From Macrolepiota albuminosa (lineage: Eukaryota > Basidiomycota > Agaricomycetes > Agaricales > Agaricaceae): a stretch of DNA of 64,000 nucleotides. The DNA lies in NCBI GenBank assembly GCA_027475525.1, contig JAMWFC010000071.1, forward strand, positions 1 through 64,000, read 5' to 3'. Positions 55,580-64,000 of the stretch are shown piece by piece; position 1 is the stretch's first letter; each line of letters starts with the position of its first letter. The position numbers and the translations under genes were made by a program. The notes beneath the pieces are model-generated. The model was given only the letters and a program-made list of their open reading frames with translations, was not told where the DNA came from and made no database searches.

Positions 55580-57690
55580 ATGTCCGACCTAGAGCTCGAA
55601 GATGAGCTCCTCGCTCTCGCCGGTGTCGACAAGAAGCGCAAGAGGTCGCAAAACTCTTCCAAGGCGTCGTCGTCCAAAAAGAGGAAGGCAGAGTAAGCGC
55701 GCCATTCAATTTTGGTCAAGCTCCATTTTATGCCGAGCTGCGGATCTTTCAGAATGTCTGATTCTGAAGGCGAGGGACCGGAGAGTGAAGAGGGAGAGGA
55801 GGATGAGTCGTATCCTCTCGAGGGCAAGTTCATCGACGAGGAGGACAGACTCCGGTAAGCATGCTCCGTCGCATCACCCCTTTATAATCCAGCGTCGCCT
55901 GTTTGGCTGAAGCATGGCTTTGTCTTCTCCTCAACCGTCACTCATGGATATGAATAGTCTCATGGAGATGAACGAGATCGAACGGGAGAATATTATTGCT
56001 TCGCGACTTGAGGAGAAGCAGCGCAAGCACGATCAGCGTATGATCTCGCAGATGTATAATCAGCAGCAACGCGGGGCGGATGTGGATGCAGTGTCCAAGG
56101 CTGCCAAACGTACGTAGTCTTTCATGACTCACTCCCATTCTGACTTAATTTAAATGCAGGTGCGCACACTGTTCGTGGTGCGACAAAGGAAAAGTCTCGC
56201 AAACTGGACGAGCTGAAGGCAAGGCGGAAGGCGAAAGACGAGAAGCAACGGGTATGTGAACGTCCCCTTTCCTCCTTGATCTTGCTTTTGATGACTCCCA
56301 TTTATCTTAGACAAGAGGATCTCCGAAACGAGACCGCTCTTCCTCACCGATGGATATGGAGATCTCTGACGATGAGTCAGAAGATGGCCAGATATCCAAG
56401 TATGAGCAAGAGGAAGAGAAAGAGCGCAAAATGTTCAGCAAGCCAGTCTCGCCCGATGATCAACCTGCCACTATAGAGGACCTCGAAAAATGCCGGCTAA
56501 CGCGAGATTTGCTGGCGAAACACTGTATGGCGCCATGGTTTCAGGATTATGTCCACAGTGATTTATTTCTATTTTTCGTTGTCTTTTTTGCTGATACCTG
56601 ACGGCAGGCGCGTGGGTTCGCTACCTCATTGGCCAGGAGAATGGTGCCCCCGTTTATCGCATCTGTCAGATTGCGAGTGGGTACTTTTGTTGGCATGCTT
56701 CTTATGCTGTTGACGAGTCTTGAAGATATCGGTGCCGATGCGGTTAAGACATATCGTATCAACGATAAACAGACCGACCAAACCCTTGAGCTCATGCATG
56801 GGAAATCGGTAAGACCTTTCCCAATGGACAAAGTGTCCAATGGATCTTTCCAAGTGGTTCGTACTTTGTTGTCTTTCTTTATATCGTACTCATAAATCTT
56901 TCATAGAAAGAATTTGAGCGTCTTGTCAAAGTATGCAGTACAGAAGATGTCAAGCTCCCAACCAAGCGGCAATTGGAGAAGAAGATTGCAGAGATGAACA
57001 AGTTGGTTACTCAGCCCATAACGGAGGTGATCGCCATCGTTTCCCGTCTCGACCTCGGCCTCATGCGAATCTGTAGGGCGACATAACCGCTATGCTGGCC
57101 CGAAAGAACCAGCTTAACAAGAAAACTACTGCCATATCGGCGACGATGGAGAAGTCTCGCTTAATGCAAGCGCGTACTCTTGCTCAGCGTCGAAACGATT
57201 TTAACGAAGTTGCCGAAATTGATGCTAAACTCGCCGAACTGGTACCTTCACAAACCCAGAAGGAGGAAACCGTTGACCTCCTGGCCAAAGTGAATGAGCG
57301 CAATCGCAAGGCCAACATGGAAGCCGTGCGTAAAGCAGAGCTCGCTGAGGCGGAGCGCAAGCGACGAGAGCGTAAACTCGTCGCATCTGGGACATCCACA
57401 CCGGTTGATCCCAGTGCAAGACTCAAAATCAAGCCACGTGTATTTGATATTGCTACACCTACGTCGAGGTTTGTCTTCCGCATCAATCTTTGTCTTGTTT
57501 CAGTTCACCCATCGTAATTTCTGTCCTTGCTAGACCTGGAACTCCTGCGGTTGGCGTGCCAGCAGGACAGTCTGACTCTCGACAGATTTCACCTCTTCCT
57601 CCTCTCCCGGTCCCGGCCCTTGGTGTGCCTGGCAAATCCTTTGAGGCAAGCATTATCGACTCTATAGAGATCGATCTAGGCGATTTTTAG
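55580..57690 (+). CDS. RTF1: RTF1, Paf1-complex subunit (Plus3 domain)
   Basis: Rtf1 links the Paf1 complex to elongating RNA polymerase II and promotes H2B ubiquitination. Ten exons: 55580-55692, 55753-55854, 55958-56109, 56160-56251, 56311-56557, 56608-56676, 56726-56853, 56907-57026, 57077-57468, 57534-57690; 523 aa, all phases consistent. N-terminus acidic and basic (MSDLELEDELLALAG, KKRKR), then YPLEGKFIDEEDRL and MEMNEIERENIIASRLEEK, the conserved HMD/pre-Plus3 region. The Plus3 domain starts IEDLEKCRLTRDLLAKHC and has AWVRYLIGQENGAPVYRICQ, GADAVKTYRINDKQTDQ and LMHGKSVRPFPMDKVSNG. The C-terminal coiled coil (MEKSRLMQARTLAQRRNDF, AELAEAERKRRERK) would contact the Paf1 complex. The first exon codes for a short acidic start typical of the family. 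Confidence 0.95.
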
Positions 57691-60600
57691 AAACCCACCC
57701 TGAATATGTTGATGCCCGTGTTTCTTTCTAAATTGTCTTCATGCACTGACTCGCCATTGCACCTACTCATTCATCTTCTAAGTAATCTCAAAGCGCTTTG
57801 CTTTCATCGTTGTATCGTTGTATTTTATTATTAGTTGTCGGCTTGTATATCGTGTTGCGGCTGTTTTATTGAATAGGATGCCGTAGAACGCATGCATATC
57901 GTGGAAGGGTACGATTGGATCCATTGCATTTGCTGAAGCTGGTGAGCTCTTGTGTACATTCGAGGTGGGCATTGAGTGCACTCACGTTTCGTCATGCTAG
58001 GTATTCGTGAATCCGTGCGATTCGCATTAACGGCAACAAAACGTTACTATTACTAGCTGGGACGTGCGTTTTGGACCAGCGAGCGGTATAATACCGATTG
58101 TTCTTGAGGATCGGAACAATTGGCTGTGTGTATCACAGTTATAATGGACACACTCGGTTTTGTATTCGGTGTCCCGCTTTGTCTTTTCAAATGTCGTATT
58201 GTTATGAATTTGCATGTTCTTCCCAGGATGTACCGTGGCGCAACTTGTCCGTAGGTATTGTTATAATAAATGTCTCATGGCTTGGCCGGTCTCATCTATA
58301 TTCACCATATCTATTCCATAGGCCGCATTCGAGGACTGTTCAGGGACTGCCAAGCACTTGTCGTGGCTGCTCTGCTGACCTGTCATGGCACGTCATGCGG
58401 CGACATCGTGTTGTTTTCTTTGCCACCGGCTGTGTGTGATTTGTTCTTTTGCCTTCCATATTATTCCGGATTAGTATGTTCTTTTGTTCTTTTGTTCCTT
58501 GTTTGTCTGGAGAATATTCGGAGTCTTGGAGCGCCCACAAACCAACTTGTCTATATAATCTCACATCCTCTCTCGTTCAATTCCCCAATATGCTGTTGTT
58601 CTTTCCTGCTACCGCCTCTTTCGCATGTCCAGCGACGTCCCTATGGCAGGCATTTGTCTGACCCATACGCACATCCCAGCCCCAGCTACCTCTTTATCTT
58701 CCCATCATGAGGTGGAGATACGCCTTTGAACGCAGGCGCATCCTTCCGTCATCGACACTGGTCGTCTGCTCAGTTGGTAAGTGTCATTGACCATTGTCTA
58801 CGTTTAGCTGAATGTATCTCCTTGTAGACTGACTGACTGATGCTCGATAACCTTTACGCATTGGCATGTGAGTTCATCTCGTTTTCTTGACGCCGATCTA
58901 TGTTTTAATAGTAAGGTTTTATAGAAGCTTGCCACGCCACCCATGGCATATACTTCTCTTGTGGAGACCCTTTCGTCGAAGTGCCCTTGCCTGTACATAT
59001 TGTGTGCCTCAAGGCAAGTTTTGCACACTCGTGTCATCTATGTATAGGGCTCACGTTCAAGTTTCAACTCAGACCTTCAAGCTCTCAAGTTGCAAGTCGT
59101 TTGAATTCCAAGATCAAGGTATTTCAATCAAGTTTGAATCGTTTACTTCATTTCCTGACATGATTTCTCCGCCAGACCTCAAGAATCAAAACTTTTGCGT
59201 GATTGTGTGATTTGCGTGAACCCTTTTATCCTTCATCCGTCTTATTCGCGCATTTTCTTTCTTATACCCTTTCTTCTTACTTCCTTTAAACTATGTAACT
59301 CAAGATCCACACATCCCATCGTCACAATTGTCGTTGTCCTGCGACGTTCGTCATCACTTTCGATTACTCCTACCTCGCCAAGCCACATTTCTATGCCTCG
59401 CTGCGAGAGGGAGGAACTCATGGATAGCCTTTTCCATTCAGTAAGCCCTTATAGGTTGCGTTTCTGTGGTACGATTGCTAACGCTTACTTTCTAGTATTA
59501 TGGAGTTCCACAAGTTTCTGTACCCAAAATCAACTCGTCGTTTCCACCATTGGCCGCTGATTCAAGCGCCTATTTGGATATTTGTTTTGTCCACTCGTTG
59601 TTTGGCAAGTCGGTTTAGTTTACCAAACTTTCTGTTTCTCACTGTACCCAACAGCCTGATTCGAAAATGCCTTAGTCGACGCCGACTTTACACATTGATC
59701 CCTGATGCTGCAATAGTAGATGTACCTTGAAGCCAATATGATAAACCCAGACATTGCTTCCTAAATGGGATGATAGTACACGATTTAGTACATATAGATG
59801 AAGATACAGAAATGAATTATGATGATGGTGTCGAGGAGGCCAACAGTTCAACGCTTCAGTCAGGGGTGTTAAACATCTCCCATTGATCCGTCTGCCTCGA
59901 TCTGAGGCAGTCAATAAAACAATAAAGTAACTAAGTCCCCGTAATATACCCTTAAATGATGCCGAAAATCGTAAGCATCCGTCAAAAACTGTAGACGAAG
60001 GGGGACTCACCTCAAAAACGCACCCCAAACTATGAATCGACGAGCCAGTAGTATGAGCACACTGCCATCAAGGGATTTGGCAGTGCTCGGCAGAAAGGAA
60101 AAATAGTTACAATTTCTGATACGATCTGACATTCTGCCGAAAACCCAGACACACTAAATTTAGATTCGATTACTGCATGGTGGCAGTGGAGCGCAACGTG
60201 TTTCCCACTTGCTTCTCCCCAATACATCCTCTCTCATCATGCCTAAGAGATCTTGCGACTGCAATGTCTGCTGTGGTGCTGAAGTGTTTTCTACCATCTT
60301 TTGGAAGCATAAAGATCGTTCCAGGCACTAGCCACACAACACATATTCCTATGATGACTTCATCCGCAATCAACAAGGCACTGGGCAGTGGAGCGCAACG
60401 TGTTTCCCAAATACAGGCATCTAGAGCCACTTCGCACATTCTGATCGGAATACTGACAGTGATTGGAATACTGATAGTGATTTGATCGGAATACTGATTT
60501 GACGAGGAACGCCAACTCGCAGTCGAAAAGGATACTTTCTTTAGGAACCGAGAAATATTTCCTATCTCCAAGAACTGATTTGTTCCATCTTGTCGGCTTT

Positions 60601-60936
60601 GCCGTGACATGGAAATCAGTCTTATAGGAAATAATTTAATTCTTACGATCCGCGTCCGGCCTACGGCCTTAGAGATTTCGAATTACTACAAAGTATTTGC
60701 GTCCCGAGACAAAAGATCCTCGGACACGGACTTGAACATATGTCTACGGTTGCGGTATTCTGAACCAGTGGGTAGCAGATGTCTCCATATCTATGTTGCT
60801 TTTGATGACAGATATAATTATTCCCATCATGGTTCTGTTGAGCGGAATCTATATATACCTATGGTTCGTTGCGCTGGGCTCTCTCTACTGTGACACTCGG
60901 TATTGCCCATTATCTGGGCCTGTTTACGCCATCAGA
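57691..60936. other. long gene-poor stretch
   Basis: Over 3.2 kb with many 60-146 aa frames on both strands that overlap and show no domain. A 26-bp word GGCAGTGGAGCGCAACGTG occurs at 60181 and 60383, and GATCGGAATACTGA recurs near 60440-60500. I cannot support a gene; a non-coding transcript or strongly intron-rich gene cannot be excluded. Confidence 0.4.
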
Positions 60937-63277
60937 ATGCTCGTCAGTCGATTGACTGCTGCAATTATCAGTATCATTCTCGTTGTCCTCGGGCTGTATG
61001 CACGGCGCAGATCTTATCGCGACCGTGTCTTACCACCGGGCCCGACTGGAATTCCGCTTTTTGGGAACCTCCTACAAGTACCCAGAAGGGTACGCTCTCT
61101 GTTCTCACTTAAGCTGAATTACAGAATCAATGGGACACCACAGCATCTTGCAACCTATTTCAGGACCCTCCTCGAAAAATATGGGGGTTTGGTGTCATTG
61201 AACTTGGCAGGCTTTGTAAGATTTCGCAATTTGTGTAAACTCACCATTGTCCTCATCGAACTCTCTCGGAGACCGTTATTTTGATTGGTAATATGGATGT
61301 GGCAAAGACTCTGCTTGAAAAGCACTCGGCCAAGAATTCATCGCGACCAAGTCTTCACTACGTCGTCAGTCCCTGTTCGTTCCATTGCCACCTAGTTCCT
61401 GATGAATGGTGATTCAGCGCAATCACGTTGATCCTCTGAATGATATCTGGGCTTTTAGTGACGAGTACGCTATAGGCCGCAAACTTACAAACCACATCAT
61501 GTCTGTCGTCAAAACTGGGAAGACAGAATTGCTTCAACGATTCGAAGCCATACTAAATGTGCAGCATCTGCTCGACGACGGCGGGAAAAACTGGCATCAC
61601 CACATTGAAAGGTAGCTGTTTGTTCCTGTGGGAGGATTTGAAAACCTCATCAAACTTCCCCAGAGCTATATCAAGTACCGTACTTACAGCAGCATTTGGA
61701 TTTCACTGTCCAACAGGGCACGAACCTGAACTTAGGCAGATTCTTTTCGTGAGTACAATCTAGGGTTACCTGTAGACCGTCGCAATCATCACTTGCCAGT
61801 AGACCATTGATGAGCTAGCCGATCTCGCATCTCCTACTGCCAGTATCACTAACTTCTTCCCCTTCCTGGACTTGTTACCTGGTCCGATGCCATGGCGGAA
61901 TCGTGCACGGTCATATCAGGAACGGATGGATGCAATCTACGAAAAACTCATTGATCATGCTATGAGGTGCAAAGCTGCTGGCATGGATACGCAAGTCCGT
62001 TTTCTCTTGCTCTGGACAATTTGGCAAATTTACCTTAACAGATGGGCCTGCACCTTTGTAAATGACGACAAACCTGAAGAGGATCAGCGTCGTATGATGA
62101 GACAATTTTCCGTGGTACGTAATTTATCGAAATATAGCCAAACTTCGTAGCTAACATAAATACAGGCCGCCATTGAAACGGTAGATACACTGTAGACATT
62201 CTTTGTTGCTCTTCTTTCTTATTCGTCTACAGTCCATAACAGCCCTGGAAACCTTTGTCCTCGCTTGCATCCGTTATCCTGATTGGATTGTCACAGCACA
62301 AAGAGAGATCGACAGTGTCGTAGGCCTGATCGCTTGCCATCTTTCAAGGATCGACCCTTCCTTCCCTATATAGAAGCTATCGTTCGGGGTGCGTCCTTGG
62401 GCCTGATCGCTTGCCATCTTTCAAGGATCGACCCTTCCTTCCCTATATAGAAGCTATCGTTCGGGGTGCGTCCTTGGAATTTAACCACTTTCTTTTCTAT
62501 CTTGGGAAACATTTTACATTGGAATATTTGCAGAGACTCTCCGCTGGCGCCCTACAGGCATGTTCATACGTCACGCAAATGCATTTTGAGGCTGACTTGT
62601 AAGCATAGTTCGGGCTGGCGTCCCCCATTTGTCAACTGCCGAGGACACGATTGAGCATAATGGCCAAACGTATTTTATCCCCAAGGGTAGCCTCATATTT
62701 GCAGTTACATGGTAAGAGAACACTCGTAAGTGATTACAAATGAGCTAACCTCCTCAGGGCAATTGAACATGACCGGTCAAAGTTCAAGGATGAGGATAGA
62801 TTCATGCCTGAACGGTATCTCGACTCTGAAGGCCAGCTGAAGCCAGATTACGAGACGAGTGCCTTTGGTTTTGGTCGACGTGGCTAGTATCCTCATCTCA
62901 ATTTGATTCAGTCTAGCGTCTGACTAGCCTTATAGTTTGTCCGGGTATTCCGTTTGCCGAGCGATCTCTGTGGATAAATATCGCCACAATGCTATGGACT
63001 TTCAATATCCGTGCTACCAATAAAGTTGATCCTGATACTGGTCTGCCATTTGAATATGACGACAGTGATGCGTCATTCTGTGGTCTAGATGTGAGTGGTC
63101 CATTTCCTTGCTGCTTGATATTCATAATTGATTGTTGTGCTGGTTACATAGCTTGGTAACCCGCCGTTCAAATTCCCAGCCATCTTCGAACCTCGCTCCC
63201 CGCAGCGAGTGGCGGTGGCCAGCAGGGAGTGGGCAGAGTTGGAGAAGAATTTAGGCGTGTTGATGCCGGGTGCATGA
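60937..63277 (+). CDS. cytochrome P450 (basidiomycete family), 13 exons, with a frameshift
   Basis: A microsomal haem monooxygenase, probably in secondary or xenobiotic metabolism. Exons: 60937-61215, 61272-61364, 61418-61611, 61664-61748, 61803-61990, 62042-62114, 62166-62180, 62233-62465, 62534-62557, 62609-62711, 62758-62882, 62936-63090, 63152-63277; about 538 aa. N-terminal membrane anchor (AAIISIILVVLGLYARR), hinge LPPGPTGIPLFGN, GRKLTNHIM, I-helix IETSITALETF, ExxR as ETLRW, PERF-like FMPERYLD, and haem loop FGFGRRVCPG. Exons 5, 9 and 11 end at GC-AG donors (GCAAGT, GCATGT, GCTAGT); exon 7 is only 15 nt. Exon 8 contains the 77-bp duplication 62323/62400 and, even after discounting it, is one base short in GTCGTAGGCCTGAT, so it is a pseudogene or an assembly error at that junction. 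Exon assignment is by frame and family motif only. Confidence 0.85.
62323..62476. repeat. 77-bp exact tandem duplication inside the P450
   Basis: Copies start at 62323 and 62400; interrupts exon 8. Confidence 0.95.
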
Positions 63278-64000
63278 ACATTCAAATGTGTTTTCCTCTG
63301 ATGCTTTGATACAGCGTTCTGCAGCAGAGTTTATACGTCGTCAACTCGTCATACATTTCTTTCCATATTCTCTTTTGCAATTGCTTTCTGAGAGAAATGC
63401 ATACAGAATAAGATAATTGTTTATTGAAGTTTAAAACGGGTTCGGAAAGTTTGAATGACGGAAGTGGATGATAGAGTATAGCTAATGATAATTAAATACA
63501 GAAGGAATGTAGAATGATGACTATGAACAGATTCTGGGATACCATTTCAGAAATGTAAAAGTACTCTACGACTTTGCGTCATTCAATGCTATTCGTCGAT
63601 TCCTCAACACTGATACCATCAGTAAATACCTGAACTCAATCATATACTCGTTCTGCATATTTGGATAATTATCGTACCTTTAACACATAATGTACATGCT
63701 GTTACGTGGCTAACACAGAAAAGGGAGAATGCCGTACCAACTTTAAAAGTGATTCTTGCCTTTGTAGAGGCGCCTCCATTCTAGCTCCTGTCGGAGGGCT
63801 AGAGCGAAAAAAGCTGACCGTGGAGAATGCGAGGGTGGCCACAAGAGGTGGGAGAGCTGACCGAAGACGAATAATAACTGACCGTCGAAGAAGAACGCGA
63901 TGAAACACAACTTGTTCATTTGGCTACGAATGCGGGCGACACTAACTTGTAATTACATAATTATAATGTGATGCACCTCTTGCCGAATCCAACCTTTGAC
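63278..64000. other. no gene recognised
   Basis: 3' region of the P450 and unassigned sequence. Two mirrored frames near 63702-63908 on opposite strands have no domain. Confidence 0.4.

Noticed and set aside
58098..58710. Cys-rich plus-strand frames after RTF1 as a small secreted protein
   Set aside because: Two overlapping frames compete, no signal peptide pattern fits an ATG with good context, and no introns can be justified.
36784..63277. Terpene synthase and P450 as one biosynthetic cluster
   Set aside because: They are about 23 kb apart with purine salvage, RTF1 and a LINE between; no shared regulation is visible.

Overview
The window is nuclear DNA of a filamentous basidiomycete, most likely an Agaricomycete (mushroom-forming fungus). 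The evidence is genes split by many 45-75 nt introns, a basidiomycete-type sesquiterpene synthase and P450, an intron-containing tRNA-Asn, and complete fungal Ty3/Gypsy, Ty1/Copia and Tad1/I-like LINE elements. I cannot fix the order or genus from sequence alone.

Left third (1-28 kb) is a transposon graveyard. From 1 to 7.2 kb lie decayed copies of gene families I know as multicopy in mushrooms: an alpha-kinase (+), a DDE integrase-core protein (-) and an Spt5-like NGN/KOW protein (-). A young Ty3/Gypsy element (7789-19818, minus strand, two 956-bp LTRs with one mismatch seen) follows, and carries a spliced gene on its opposite strand. An old Ty1/Copia element (20782-26199, minus strand, 322-bp LTRs about 8% apart, TSD CTATT) and a hAT remnant complete the block.

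Middle (28-47 kb) is gene-bearing: a CCC1/VIT1-type vacuolar metal transporter, tRNA-Asn(GUU), a Hikeshi/OPI10 protein, a nuclear-looking protein with three dsRBD-helix-like repeats, a sesquiterpene synthase with unusual active-site motifs flanked by direct copies of a dispersed repeat, a mariner remnant, a single-pass membrane protein, a large internally repeated membrane protein, and a purine nucleoside phosphorylase.

Right (47-64 kb): an apparently intact LINE (47340-53592, minus strand, ORF1 603 aa and ORF2 1400 aa, 14-bp TSD), a hairpin plus 61-bp satellite block, the Paf1-complex subunit RTF1 (10 exons), a long gene-poor stretch, and a 13-exon cytochrome P450 with three apparent GC-AG introns and a frameshift.

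The genes do not form one pathway; housekeeping genes are interspersed with transposons. The most striking global signal is technical: 13 direct tandem duplications have a period of exactly 77 bp (a 14th is 78/77) and sit in unrelated sequence, including inside the satellite, where they shift the 61-bp register by 16. This looks like unmerged k-mer overlaps of a de Bruijn assembly (k=77) and accounts for many of the frameshifts in the Gypsy element and contributes to the break in the P450. Exon coordinates below come from reading splice sites and reading frames by eye, without transcript evidence.
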